NCBI RefSeq assembly: GCF_002005425.1
Contig: NZ_CP019704.1
Location: 2,004,001-2,068,000, forward strand
From: Polaribacter sp. BM10
GTDB lineage: Bacteria; Bacteroidota; Bacteroidia; Flavobacteriales; Flavobacteriaceae
DNA length: 64,000 nucleotides
Direction: 5' to 3'
The notes under the pieces: model-generated
Told to the model about the DNA's origin: nothing
The model's database searches: none
What the model saw: the letters and a program-made list of their open reading frames with translations, nothing else
Translations under genes and position numbers: made by a program
In this document: positions 8,081 through 17,511 of the stretch, one piece after another
Position numbering within the stretch: the stretch's first letter is position 1
Layout of the letters: each line of letters begins with the position of its first letter

Positions 8081-10324
8081 ATGAAAATATTTGCAAATTT
8101 TTACTTGTTATTTATTTTAGGTGTTTTTACTACTAATGCACAATTAAATTCTATTAAAGGTAAAATTACATCTAACGGAAAGCCATTACCTTATGTAAAT
8201 ATCTATTTAAAAAACACAAAAATTGGAACGTCTTCTAATGAAAACGGATTTTTTGAATTACAAAACATCGAAAATGGAGTCTATACAATTGTAGCAAGTA
8301 GTATTGGCTTTAAATCAAAATCTGCAAAAATAAATGTAAAAAACGCATCTACAATTACTAAAAACTTCGACTTAAACGAGAACAATGATCTAGATGAAAT
8401 TGTAGTTTCTGGAACTTTAAGACCTGTAACAAAATCTAACAGTCCTGTTCCTGTAGAAGTCTACAGCAAAACTTTTTTTAAAAAAAACCCTACGCCTTCT
8501 ATTTTCGAATCACTTCAAAATGTTAACGGTGTAAGACCACAATTAAATTGTAATGTTTGCAATACTGGTGATATTCACATAAATGGTTTAGAGGGCCCTT
8601 ATACATTCGTTTTAATTGACGGAATGCCTATTGTAAGTGGACTTTCGACTGTTTATGGTTTAACCGGAATTCCGCAAGCTCTAATAGAACGAGTAGAAGT
8701 TGTTAAAGGACCTGCATCTACATTATATGGTTCTGAAGCCGTTGGAGGAATCATAAATATAATCACAAAAAAAACATCTAATGCACCTGTTATTTCTGCT
8801 GATGCATTAGGAAGTTCTTGGGGAGAAATTAATACAGATATTGGTGTAAAATATAATATTTCTAAGAAAACAACCGGTCTTTTAGGTGTAAACTACTTTA
8901 ACTACCAAAATAGAATTGATAATAACAACGATGGTTTTACAGATTTAACACTTCAAAATAGAATTTCTGTTTTCAACAAAATTAATATCGAAAGAGAAAG
9001 CAAAAAACTATTTACAATTGCTGGTCGATTTGTATACGAAGATCGTTGGGGAGGAGAATTAGATTGGGAAAAAGAATTTAGAGGTACAGATGTTAAATAC
9101 GGCGAAAGTATTTATACTAATAGATGGGAAACTTTTGGTACTTATCAATTGCCAACATCCGAAGATATCAGTTTTCAATTTAGTGCAAATGGGCATTACC
9201 AGAATTCTTTTTACGGCACAGACAGTTACAATGCAGAACAATTAATAGGTTTCGGACAATTTATCTACAATAAAAAAATTGCAAAAAAACACGATTTATT
9301 ATTTGGCTTAGCCTACAGATACACGTATTACGAAGACAATACTTTTGCAACTTTAGAAACAGATGGTGTTACCAACAAACCGTCTGTTACGCATTTACCT
9401 GGTGCTTTTGTTCAAGATGAAATCACTTTAAATTCTCAGAATAAATTATTATTGGGTGCAAGATGGGATTATAATAGTTTACACGGAAACATTGTATCGC
9501 CAAGAGTAAATTACAAATGGAATTCTAAAGATAATTCTAACATTTTTAGAGTAAGTATTGGTAACGGATTTAGAGTTGCCAATGTTTTTACAGAAGATCA
9601 TGCGGCTTTAACTGGCGCGAGAGAAGTAGAATTCGATGGAGAATTAAATCCTGAAACTTCATGGAACGCAAACGTAAATTTTGTAAAAAAAATAAATACA
9701 GACAATTCATTTATTACTTTAGATGCTAGCGCTTTTTATACTTACTTTGATAATAGAATTCTACCAGATTACGAAACTGATCCTAATAAAATTATCTATG
9801 CAAATCTAGAGGGTCATTCGGTTTCTAAAGGAATTTCTTTAAATACAGATTTTACATTTACAAACGGTTTAACAATTAATGCCGGTGCAACACTTATGGA
9901 TGTTTCTATTACCGAAAACAACATTAAAAAAAGACAATTATTAACAGAATCTTTTAGTGGTGTTTGGTCTGTTTCTTATCGATTTAACAATAATTACACT
10001 TTAGATTATACGGGTAATGTTTATGGGCCAATGCGATTGCCTTTGTTAGGAGAAAATGATACAAGAGATGCCAATTCACCTTGGTTTAGTATTCAAAATA
10101 TTCAGCTAACAAAAAAGTTTTCATCTAATTGGGAAACTTATGGCGGAATTAAAAACCTATTAAACTTTACACCAGCAGCAAATAGTATTAATAACGCTGG
10201 CAATCCTTTTGATAAAGGTATCGATACAGAACAAAATCCAGAATTAGCATTCGACCCAAGTTATGTTTATGCTTCAAATCAAGGCATAAGATTATTTTTA
10301 GGCGTTCGATATACACTCTTTTAA
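8081..10324 (+). CDS. TonB-dependent outer membrane receptor, probably metal-related
   Basis: An outer membrane active-transport receptor of 747 residues. A signal peptide ending at A20 is followed by a carboxypeptidase-D-like domain (about 24-108), a plug domain (about 120-232, with GPASTLYGSEAVGGIINIIT) and a 22-strand type barrel ending in the aromatic YTLF. The plug contains an unusual CNVC pair (C157, C160). Transcription is divergent from the DtxR-type repressor, with an operator-like palindrome over its promoter, so it is probably derepressed when the metal is scarce. A secreted thioredoxin-like gene starts 4 nt after the stop and must be co-transcribed. The substrate (metal complex, haem or siderophore) is not determinable. 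Confidence 0.9.
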   Translation: MKIFANFYLLFILGVFTTNAQLNSIKGKITSNGKPLPYVNIYLKNTKIGTSSNENGFFELQNIENGVYTIVASSIGFKSKSAKINVKNASTITKNFDLNENNDLDEIVVSGTLRPVTKSNSPVPVEVYSKTFFKKNPTPSIFESLQNVNGVRPQLNCNVCNTGDIHINGLEGPYTFVLIDGMPIVSGLSTVYGLTGIPQALIERVEVVKGPASTLYGSEAVGGIINIITKKTSNAPVISADALGSSWGEINTDIGVKYNISKKTTGLLGVNYFNYQNRIDNNNDGFTDLTLQNRISVFNKINIERESKKLFTIAGRFVYEDRWGGELDWEKEFRGTDVKYGESIYTNRWETFGTYQLPTSEDISFQFSANGHYQNSFYGTDSYNAEQLIGFGQFIYNKKIAKKHDLLFGLAYRYTYYEDNTFATLETDGVTNKPSVTHLPGAFVQDEITLNSQNKLLLGARWDYNSLHGNIVSPRVNYKWNSKDNSNIFRVSIGNGFRVANVFTEDHAALTGAREVEFDGELNPETSWNANVNFVKKINTDNSFITLDASAFYTYFDNRILPDYETDPNKIIYANLEGHSVSKGISLNTDFTFTNGLTINAGATLMDVSITENNIKKRQLLTESFSGVWSVSYRFNNNYTLDYTGNVYGPMRLPLLGENDTRDANSPWFSIQNIQLTKKFSSNWETYGGIKNLLNFTPAANSINNAGNPFDKGIDTEQNPELAFDPSYVYASNQGIRLFLGVRYTLF

Positions 10325-10328
10325 AACA

Positions 10329-10802
10329 ATGAAAAAATATTTTATTCTTTTAATTTTCTTCGGATGTATTTCTAGCTTTGCTCAAAAGAAAGAACTATCA
10401 TTAAAAACTTATACTTTTAAAGAAGTTGAGAAAAAAATGAAGCAAACACCAAAGCCAATTGTGGTATTTAATTATACAGATTGGTGCAATATTTGCTTCG
10501 GAATGAAACAAACTACTTTTAATAATAGCAACGTTATTGCGTTACTAAACAAACATTTCTATTTTATTAAACTAAACGGAGAAGAGAAAAAAGATATCCG
10601 TTTTTTAGGTAATATTTTTAAATATTTACCTTCTGGATCGAATACCGGCGTTCATGAACTTACAAAAGCACTTGCAACGAATCATAAAAAAATTGCATAT
10701 CCAACAACCACTATTTTAAACTCAAATTTAGAAATTGATGCGCAATTAGTTGGTTTTTATAACTCTAAAAAATTCAGAAAAGTTTTAGAAAAACTACTTT
10801 AA
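10329..10802 (+). CDS. Secreted thioredoxin-fold protein with CNIC active site
   Basis: A 157-residue exported thioredoxin-like protein. It has a signal peptide (MKKYFILLIFFGCISSFA) and a thioredoxin-type active site C53-N-I-C56 preceded by YTDW, then a C-terminal half with a cis-Pro-like YPTTTI. It resembles the DUF255/Thioredoxin_7 group of periplasmic thiol oxidoreductases. It starts 4 nt after the TonB-receptor stop, so both are one operon, presumably under the same metal repressor. The receptor's own CxxC pair makes it a candidate partner, which is inference. The last 4 nt overlap the stop of the convergent barrel gene. Confidence 0.82.
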   Translation: MKKYFILLIFFGCISSFAQKKELSLKTYTFKEVEKKMKQTPKPIVVFNYTDWCNICFGMKQTTFNNSNVIALLNKHFYFIKLNGEEKKDIRFLGNIFKYLPSGSNTGVHELTKALATNHKKIAYPTTTILNSNLEIDAQLVGFYNSKKFRKVLEKLL

Positions 10803-11338
10803 TCGTTCCAAATTCTTAGATTTAAAGATCTATATCCAAAACTATACACCAAACCAACCGATGGATATAAATGAGATTTTTGACTTTCGAATTTAGATTC
10901 AGAAAATTTATACATTAATTGAAAGTTTAAACCATATTTCTGATTAAACCAAAATGTAGAACCCGCACCAAAATTTGCTGTTGGTGTCGTTCTTATTGCA
11001 CTTATAAAACTTCCTCCTACTAAAATATAGGGTACAACTTTATCATAAGAAGTACCAAAATCGTATCTTAAAGAAGCATCAAAAGTTGTATAACTTTGGC
11101 TATCTCCAACAGTAGTTGCAACTGCTGCATCTGCAATTAAACCTTTATAAATATATTTAGAAACGTTAAACCTTGGCGTTTGATGTGCCAATTGCCCACC
11201 AACTATCTTAGCCGCTTCAAAAGAATATTTTGCACCTGCAAAACCTATTCCTGCGGTCCAAGGTTGTTTTTCTGTCTGAGCATTTATGCTAATTGTGTGT
11301 ACAAACAATAAAACTATAATTGCTGTTATATTTTTCAT
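10799..11338 (-). CDS. Small outer membrane beta-barrel protein (OmpA-like barrel without OmpA domain)
   Basis: A 179-residue protein with a signal peptide (MKNITAIIVLLFVHTISINA) and a predicted eight-strand barrel. Segments such as PWTAGIGFAGAKY, YDFGTSYDKVVPYILVGGSF and FWFNQKYGLNFQ closely parallel the barrel of the OmpA-like protein at 546-1907 ([15 protein letters not shown]...[19 protein letters not shown]). It lacks the calcium-binding repeats and the peptidoglycan-binding domain. It is convergent with the thioredoxin-like gene, the stops overlapping by 3-4 nt. It is probably a paralog kept as a barrel alone; its function is unknown. Confidence 0.8.
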   Translation of the reverse strand: MKNITAIIVLLFVHTISINAQTEKQPWTAGIGFAGAKYSFEAAKIVGGQLAHQTPRFNVSKYIYKGLIADAAVATTVGDSQSYTTFDASLRYDFGTSYDKVVPYILVGGSFISAIRTTPTANFGAGSTFWFNQKYGLNFQLMYKFSESKFESQKSHLYPSVGLVYSFGYRSLNLRIWND

Positions 11339-11438
11339 GATTTGAAGTAGTTAGTATAATTTACACATCATTATTAACAAATATATCGCAAAGTTTAAGA
11401 AAACAAAATAGATAATGGGTTTTTATTAATATACGCAC

Positions 11439-11446
11439 TACATTTG
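11439..11446 (+). promoter_or_regulatory. Predicted mfd promoter -7 element (TACATTTG)
   Basis: TACATTTG, 14 nt before the TTG start of mfd, matches TAnnTTTG. Confidence 0.5.
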
Positions 11447-11460
11447 CAAAAAATTTTACT

Positions 11461-14400
11461 TTGAGCAAGCAGAATATTGTAAATCAATTTCAAACATCTG
11501 CGAGTGTATCGCAGATTGTAGCACAATTAAAACAAGAAAAAAACCATTTTCAAATATCGAATTTGGTGGGATCTTCGTTGTCTTTTGTGATATCAGAAAC
11601 TTTTAAAAAAGCAGACAAACCTTATCTTTTAATTTTTAATGATAAAGAAGAAGCTGCCTATTATTTAAATGATTTAGAACAACTTTTAGGAGACAAAAAC
11701 GTGCTTTTTTATCCTGGTTCTTACAGAAGACCTTATCAAATAGAAGAAACAGATAATGCTAATGTTTTATTACGTTCTGAGGTTTTAAATAGAATTAATT
11801 CTAGAAAAAAACCTGCTGTAATTGTTACATATCCTACAGCTCTTTTCGAAAAAGTAGTTACAAAAAAAGAATTAGACAAAAACACATTAAAAGTAACTGT
11901 TGGCGAAAACTTATCTTTAGATTTTGTAAATGAAGTTTTGTTTGAATATAAGTTTAAGCGCGTAGATTTTGTAACAGAACCTGGTGATTTTTCTGTTCGT
12001 GGTGGTATAATAGATGTTTTCTCATTTTCTAATGATGAACCTTATAGAATAGAATTTTTTGGTGATGAAATAGATAGTATTAGATCTTTTGACGTAGAAA
12101 CTCAACTTTCTAAAGAAAAGCTTAAAAAGGTTTCTATAATGCCAAATGTAGAAAATAAAACTCTGCAAGAAAGCAGAGAAAGTTTTTTAAAATACATCCC
12201 TTCAAAAACAGCAATATTTACAAAAAACATAAATTTACTTTCAGGTAATTTAGATAAATTTTTCTCTAAAGCAGAAGATGCTTTTAATGATTTATCAAGA
12301 GAAATAAATCATGCAAAACCATCAGAATTATTTTGTGATGGTAACTTTATAAAAAATCAGTTACAAGATTTTACTTTGGTAGATTTTGGCAATCAAAATA
12401 AAGAAGAAGTTGCTATTGAGTTTAACACGATTCCGCAGCCATCATTTAACAAGCAGTTTAATTTACTAATTGATAACTTAGAAGAATATCATAAAGCAGA
12501 TTTTACCAACTATATTTTTTGTGCCAACGAACAGCAAGCAAAACGTTTTCATGATATTTTTGCAGATTCTGACAAAGAGGTCCATTATGAGACCATAGTT
12601 TTTCCTTTATACCAAGGTTTTGTTGATGTTGATAATAAGTTAGTCTGCTATACAGATCATCAAATTTTTGAGCGTTACCATAAGTTTAGACTAAAGAACG
12701 GTTATGCAAAAAAACAAGCAATTACACTTCAAGAATTAAACAAATTAGAAATTGGTGATTATGTGACACACATGGATCACGGAATTGGAAAATTTGGTGG
12801 TTTACAAAAAATTGATGTTCAAGGAAAAAAACAAGAAGCTATTAAACTAATTTATGGTGAAAGAGACATATTATATGTTAGTATTCACTCATTACACAAA
12901 ATTTCTAAGTTTAATGGCAAAGATGGTAAAGCGCCAAAAATATATAAATTAGGTTCTGGAGCTTGGAAAAAAATTAAACAGAAAACCAAAGCAAGAGTTA
13001 AACACGTTGCCTTTAATTTAATACAACTTTACGCAAAAAGAAAACTACAGAAAGGCTTTGCTTTTGGTCCAGATACGCACATTCAACATGAACTAGAAGG
13101 TAGTTTTATGTATGAAGATACACCAGATCAATTTACAGCAACACAAGATGTAAAAAATGATATGGAAAAGGAACAACCAATGGATAGATTGGTTTGTGGT
13201 GATGTTGGTTTTGGTAAAACAGAAGTTGCTGTAAGAGCAGCTTTTAAAGCTGTAGATAATGGTAAACAAGTTGCAATTTTAGTTCCTACAACTATTTTAG
13301 CTTTTCAACATTACAAAACGTTTTCAGAAAGGTTAAAAGATTTTCCTGTAAGAATCGATTATTTAAATAGATTTAGAACCGCAAAACAAAAAACTGAAGC
13401 AATTAATGGCGTAAACGATGGTTCTGTAGACATAATTATTGGTACGCATCAATTAACAAATCAAAGAATTAAATTTAAAAATTTAGGGCTTTTAATTATT
13501 GATGAAGAACAAAAGTTTGGAGTGGCTGTAAAAGACAAATTAAAAACATTAAAAGAAAATGTAGATACCTTAACCTTAACTGCAACCCCTATTCCTAGAA
13601 CATTGCAATTTAGTTTAATGGCTGCAAGAGATTTATCAGTAATTAAAACACCTCCACCCAACAGACATCCTATTGAGAGTCATGTAATTCGTTTTTCTGA
13701 GGAAACCATTAGAGATGCCATTTCTTATGAAATTTCTAGAGGTGGACAAGTATTTTTTATTCATAATAGAATAGAAAACATTAAAGAAGTTGCTGGTTTG
13801 TTGCAACGTCTAATTCCTTCTGCAAAAATTGGTATTGGACATGGACAAATGGAAGGCAAAAAATTAGAAGAATTAATGCTTGGTTTTATGAATGGTGATT
13901 TTGATGTTTTGGTTTCTACAACTATTATAGAAAGTGGTTTAGATGTACCAAATGCCAATACCATTTTTATAAATAATGCTAATAATTTTGGATTGTCTGA
14001 CTTGCATCAAATGCGTGGTAGAGTTGGTAGGTCTAACAAAAAAGCATTCTGTTATTTTATTACACCACCTTATCATATGATGACAGATGATGCCAGAAAA
14101 CGTATAGAAGCACTAGTTTTATTTTCTGATTTAGGAAGTGGTATTAACATTGCCATGAAAGATTTAGAAATTCGTGGTGCAGGAGATTTATTAGGTGGCG
14201 AACAAAGTGGTTTTATAAACGAAATTGGGTTTGACACCTATCAAAAAATATTACAAGAAGCTATTGAAGAATTAAAGGAAAACGAGTTTAGAGAGTTATA
14301 TCCAACAGATGCTTCTAAACCAAAAGAATTTGTAAAAGAAGTACAAATAGACACCGATTTTGAAATATTGTTTCCAGATGATTACATAAATTCAGTTACT

Positions 14401-14790
14401 GAAAGGTTAGCTTTATACAACAAACTAAGCACATTAGAAACTGAAGAAGAATTACAAAATTTTGAAACAGAAATTATAGACAGATTTGGAGAAATACCCA
14501 CACAGGTTGAAGATTTATTAGATTCTGTAAGAATAAAATGGTTGGCAAAAGACTTAGGTTTAGAAAAAATTGTACTAAAGCAAAAAAGAATGATTGGCTA
14601 TTTTGTATCTGACCAACAAAGCGATTTTTATCAAACAGAAGCGTTTTCTAGAATGTTAAAGTACGTACAGCAAAATCCTAAAAGCTGTGTAATGAAAGAA
14701 AAACAAACTAAAAACGGATTGCGTTTGCTAATTACGTTTATAAAAATTGATACAATACAAAAAGCCTTTGGGTTTTTGAATAAAATTTAA
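11461..14790 (+). CDS. mfd: Transcription-repair coupling factor
   Basis: Mfd removes RNA polymerase stalled at DNA damage and recruits UvrA. The 1109 residues show an N-terminal UvrB-homology region (YPGSYRRPYQ and FSVRGGIIDVFSF), the RNA-polymerase-interacting CarD-like domain from about 430 (IGDYVTHMDHGIGKFGG), Walker A GDVGFGKTEVA (about 579), the DEEQ box IIDEEQKFG (about 680), motif VI region MRGRVGRSNKKAFCYF, and the C-terminal TRCF domain. The start is TTG: it follows the predicted promoter by 14 nt and the N-terminus fits the family. Transcribed alone. Identification is very strong. Confidence 0.96.
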   Translation: MSKQNIVNQFQTSASVSQIVAQLKQEKNHFQISNLVGSSLSFVISETFKKADKPYLLIFNDKEEAAYYLNDLEQLLGDKNVLFYPGSYRRPYQIEETDNANVLLRSEVLNRINSRKKPAVIVTYPTALFEKVVTKKELDKNTLKVTVGENLSLDFVNEVLFEYKFKRVDFVTEPGDFSVRGGIIDVFSFSNDEPYRIEFFGDEIDSIRSFDVETQLSKEKLKKVSIMPNVENKTLQESRESFLKYIPSKTAIFTKNINLLSGNLDKFFSKAEDAFNDLSREINHAKPSELFCDGNFIKNQLQDFTLVDFGNQNKEEVAIEFNTIPQPSFNKQFNLLIDNLEEYHKADFTNYIFCANEQQAKRFHDIFADSDKEVHYETIVFPLYQGFVDVDNKLVCYTDHQIFERYHKFRLKNGYAKKQAITLQELNKLEIGDYVTHMDHGIGKFGGLQKIDVQGKKQEAIKLIYGERDILYVSIHSLHKISKFNGKDGKAPKIYKLGSGAWKKIKQKTKARVKHVAFNLIQLYAKRKLQKGFAFGPDTHIQHELEGSFMYEDTPDQFTATQDVKNDMEKEQPMDRLVCGDVGFGKTEVAVRAAFKAVDNGKQVAILVPTTILAFQHYKTFSERLKDFPVRIDYLNRFRTAKQKTEAINGVNDGSVDIIIGTHQLTNQRIKFKNLGLLIIDEEQKFGVAVKDKLKTLKENVDTLTLTATPIPRTLQFSLMAARDLSVIKTPPPNRHPIESHVIRFSEETIRDAISYEISRGGQVFFIHNRIENIKEVAGLLQRLIPSAKIGIGHGQMEGKKLEELMLGFMNGDFDVLVSTTIIESGLDVPNANTIFINNANNFGLSDLHQMRGRVGRSNKKAFCYFITPPYHMMTDDARKRIEALVLFSDLGSGINIAMKDLEIRGAGDLLGGEQSGFINEIGFDTYQKILQEAIEELKENEFRELYPTDASKPKEFVKEVQIDTDFEILFPDDYINSVTERLALYNKLSTLETEEELQNFETEIIDRFGEIPTQVEDLLDSVRIKWLAKDLGLEKIVLKQKRMIGYFVSDQQSDFYQTEAFSRMLKYVQQNPKSCVMKEKQTKNGLRLLITFIKIDTIQKAFGFLNKI

Positions 14791-14806
14791 TTCTTCACAT
14801 AAAAAA

Positions 14807-14833
14807 AAGAGCAAATTTATATAATTTACTCTT
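14807..14833. terminator. Possible shared terminator between mfd and the convergent lipoprotein gene
   Basis: A weak hairpin (AAGAGCAAATT with AATTTACTCTT, one mismatch) lies between two convergent stops with an A-run on the plus side. This is tentative. Confidence 0.4.
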
Positions 14834-14859
14834 CATATATTTTAAATGTAAAACATCAA

Positions 14860-15396
14860 TTAAATATTACTTTTCCCACGTTTTCCAATCAATTTATTAA
14901 TAGATTTGGTATAAAGATCTTTAATTATGTCGTATTTCATCAACTGTTTCATACAATATGGTGTTTTTATACCATTATTAATAAATCTATCTCCGTTATC
15001 TAAAGTAAAACTTTCACAATCGTCATTATACTTTTTTGAAGTAGACTTGTTTTGTTCTTCATCACAATCTCCTAATTTTACGTTTTCACTTGCAACTAAT
15101 GTTTTTTGCGATGTTATCCCGTCATGAAAGTAAACCCTAACATTTACTGTAAAACATCCTTTATCCATAGAAACCATATCACTTTCTGAAGTGAAATAAA
15201 AATCAAAGCCAGGTAAACTCTTTGATAGTGATTTGACTTTACCTTGTGTTTCTTCTAATAAACTAATAAGGTCAGGTAACTGCAAGTTTAAGTTTTCAAC
15301 GTTAACTTTCTCTACTTTTATATTTTCTTCTCCAGAACTACAGTTAAAAAAAATTACACATAAAATTAAAAATAATAATTGGGTTGACTTTTTCAT
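14860..15396 (-). CDS. Hypothetical lipoprotein
   Basis: A 178-residue protein with a lipoprotein signal peptide: hydrophobic stretch LLFLILCVIFFN, then lipobox cysteine C19 followed by SSGEEN. I do not recognise the rest. The mature region is polar, with four further cysteines (C82, C110, C126, C147 by approximate count) that could form disulfides in the periplasm. It is convergent with mfd and divergent from the EamA transporter, with no operon partner. Confidence 0.7.
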   Translation of the reverse strand: MKKSTQLLFLILCVIFFNCSSGEENIKVEKVNVENLNLQLPDLISLLEETQGKVKSLSKSLPGFDFYFTSESDMVSMDKGCFTVNVRVYFHDGITSQKTLVASENVKLGDCDEEQNKSTSKKYNDDCESFTLDNGDRFINNGIKTPYCMKQLMKYDIIKDLYTKSINKLIGKRGKSNI

Positions 15397-15678
15397 AAAT
15401 AGGCATTTTTAGTGATTAATAATATCACAATAATAATAATAATAACAAAGTTATTTATCAAATAAATAATTTTAGATGTTTTTTTATTGCGAAATATTCT
15501 AAAAAAATGGTTTTATTATCTAAATGCAATTTTTATTTATTTAAAAATCCTAGAAATATAATTACCTTGTAAAATAATAATTATTTTACTATGGATCATT
15601 TCAAATATAATATTAAGGTAAATAAACTTCTAATATATGATTTCTCCATAAAGATGAAATAACAACCAAAACTAACAA
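15397..15678. other. AT-rich divergent intergenic region
   Basis: 282 bp between a lipoprotein gene (minus) and the EamA transporter (plus). It holds a short AAT trinucleotide run (about 15428-15447) and a 21-nt inverted repeat at 15569-15589. No coding frame or clear TAnnTTTG element was found. Confidence 0.5.
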
Positions 15679-16536
15679 ATGCAAAACAACTACACTAAAA
15701 ACTTATCAGTTTTACTGTTAGGAACTCTTTTTATAAGTACTTCTGGGGTTTTAGGAAGGTATATTGCAATGCCTGCAGAGGCAATAATTTTATGTAGAGC
15801 ATTTTTGGCATCTATTTTTATTTACATCTTTTGTAAGTTTAAAAAAATTAGTTTTAAAATAAATTCGGCAAAAGACAAACGCTCTTTTTTAATGGGTGGA
15901 TTCTTAATGGGTGCACATTGGGTTACTTATTTTTATGCTTTAAAATTAAGTAATGTAGCATTGGCAATGTTATCCATTTATACCTACCCAATAATTACAG
16001 TTTTTATAGAACCTTTTTTTAGCAAGAAAAAAATAGATGGAGTACATATTTTGATGGCTATTTTAGTACTTGTAGGTGTGTATAATTTAATTCCAGAATT
16101 TTCTATAGAAAACACTTATTTACAAGGAGTTTTATTGGGTATTTTATCTGCTTTCTTTTATGCACTCAGAAATTTAATGGTAAAAGAAGATGTAAAAAAA
16201 TACAATGGTAGCATGTTGATGTTTTATCAAATGGTGATTATTAGTGTTTTGTTGCTACCCACCTTATTTTTTAGTGATTATTCTAATATAGAAAGTCAAT
16301 TACCTTGGTTGCTTTTGGTAGCTTTATTAACAACTGCAATTGGACATACATTAATGGTGAACTCTTTACAACATTTTTCTGCAACAACAGCAAGTATTAT
16401 AAGTAGTATACAGCCTATTTTTGGGATTATTATAGCCTTTATTTTTGTGAATGAAATACCAAGTAGTTCTACTTTTATTGGTGGAAGTTTGATTTTATTA
16501 ACTATTGTTATTGAGAGCGTTAGAAGCAAAAAATAA
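15679..16536 (+). CDS. EamA/DMT family transporter
   Basis: An inner-membrane transporter of the drug/metabolite superfamily, 285 residues with ten predicted membrane segments arranged as two EamA repeats. Marks include an N-terminal segment with ISTSGVLGRYIA, the GAHWVTYFYALKLSNVA segment of the first repeat, and the C-terminal TTASIISSIQPIFGIIIAF of the second. Substrates of such proteins are varied (amino acids, nucleotide sugars, other metabolites) and cannot be predicted. No partner gene is linked. Confidence 0.88.
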   Translation: MQNNYTKNLSVLLLGTLFISTSGVLGRYIAMPAEAIILCRAFLASIFIYIFCKFKKISFKINSAKDKRSFLMGGFLMGAHWVTYFYALKLSNVALAMLSIYTYPIITVFIEPFFSKKKIDGVHILMAILVLVGVYNLIPEFSIENTYLQGVLLGILSAFFYALRNLMVKEDVKKYNGSMLMFYQMVIISVLLLPTLFFSDYSNIESQLPWLLLVALLTTAIGHTLMVNSLQHFSATTASIISSIQPIFGIIIAFIFVNEIPSSSTFIGGSLILLTIVIESVRSKK

Positions 16537-16554
16537 TATTTTTTAACAAATTTT

Positions 16555-16562
16555 TAACTTTG
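16555..16562 (+). promoter_or_regulatory. Predicted promoter -7 element (TAACTTTG)
   Basis: TAACTTTG 38 nt upstream of the ATG at 16601, just after the EamA stop. Confidence 0.45.
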
Positions 16563-16600
16563 CCATCTTCTTTGATTTTTAGTTCGTAAAACCCAGCCAT

Positions 16601-17503
16601 ATGAACTCTAAATTTAAGATTTCCATACCCAAACCTTGTCACGAAAATTGGAACACAATGACACCTAAAGAAAAAGGTAGATTTTGTAGCTCTTGTGCCA
16701 AAACAGTTATAGATTTTACTAAAAAATCTACCAAAGAAATTAAAGAGTATTTAGTTGAAAATAAAAACCAACGTGTTTGTGGGCATTTTTATAAAAAACA
16801 ACTTGATAGCATAGTTATTGAAATTCCAAAAACAACTTTTAGCCAACAATTAACATTTCAGAAACTATTTATATTGGCTTTATTTTTTGTAATGGGAACA
16901 ACACTTTTTAGCTGTAAATATGCTGATGGACAAAAGCAAAAAATAGAAAATATTATCATTTCTGACACTACTAAAATTGTTAGAGAAATTGATTCTGTTA
17001 CCAAAAAAAGGATAGATTGTAAAACTCCAAATAAAAAGGATACTATTATTGAATTGATGACTGTTGGAGAGGTCGCTGAAAATCATGTAATTGACGGTGA
17101 AGTAACTATTGATGGAGACATTGAATATGAAGAAGTTGAGGAGGTAACTTTTGGGTTTGTTCTTATTGAAGAACCACCAAGATTTAAAGAAGCTAAAAAA
17201 TTACCAACAAGCGAAGTTAGAGATGATTTTAATGAAAGAATGAAAAAATTTGTGCAAGAAAATTTTGATTTAAAAATCACTAAAAACCTAGATTTAAAAA
17301 AAGGGACATATAAAATTTTTACACGGTTTGTTATTGATAAAAAAAGAAATGTAACTGATATAAAGATAAGAGCACCTCATCCTAAATTAAAAAAAGAAGT
17401 AAAAAAAATGCTAGAGAAATTGCCACAATTCATACCTGGAAAACAACAAAATCAAGTTATAAAAACATCTTATATATTTCCTATTTCTTTTGAAGTGGAA
17501 TAA
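16601..17503 (+). CDS. Membrane protein with N-terminal Cys-rich domain and C-terminal TonB-like domain
   Basis: A 300-residue protein of a flavobacterial type I recognise but cannot name functionally. The cytoplasmic N-terminus carries C13, the FCSSC pair (C29, C32) and C60 in VCGHF, spaced as a possible metal-binding knuckle, with CHENWNTM and GRFCSSC as landmarks. One membrane segment (about 89-104) ends at C105. The C-terminal 90 residues look like a TonB C-terminal domain (FVIDKKRNVTDIKIRAPHP, then LPQFIPGK). TonB-type domains contact outer-membrane receptors, but no ExbB/ExbD genes are nearby. It could instead be a membrane-anchored sensor. It has its own promoter candidate. Confidence 0.7.
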   Translation: MNSKFKISIPKPCHENWNTMTPKEKGRFCSSCAKTVIDFTKKSTKEIKEYLVENKNQRVCGHFYKKQLDSIVIEIPKTTFSQQLTFQKLFILALFFVMGTTLFSCKYADGQKQKIENIIISDTTKIVREIDSVTKKRIDCKTPNKKDTIIELMTVGEVAENHVIDGEVTIDGDIEYEEVEEVTFGFVLIEEPPRFKEAKKLPTSEVRDDFNERMKKFVQENFDLKITKNLDLKKGTYKIFTRFVIDKKRNVTDIKIRAPHPKLKKEVKKMLEKLPQFIPGKQQNQVIKTSYIFPISFEVE

Positions 17504-17511
17504 ACTTTTCT

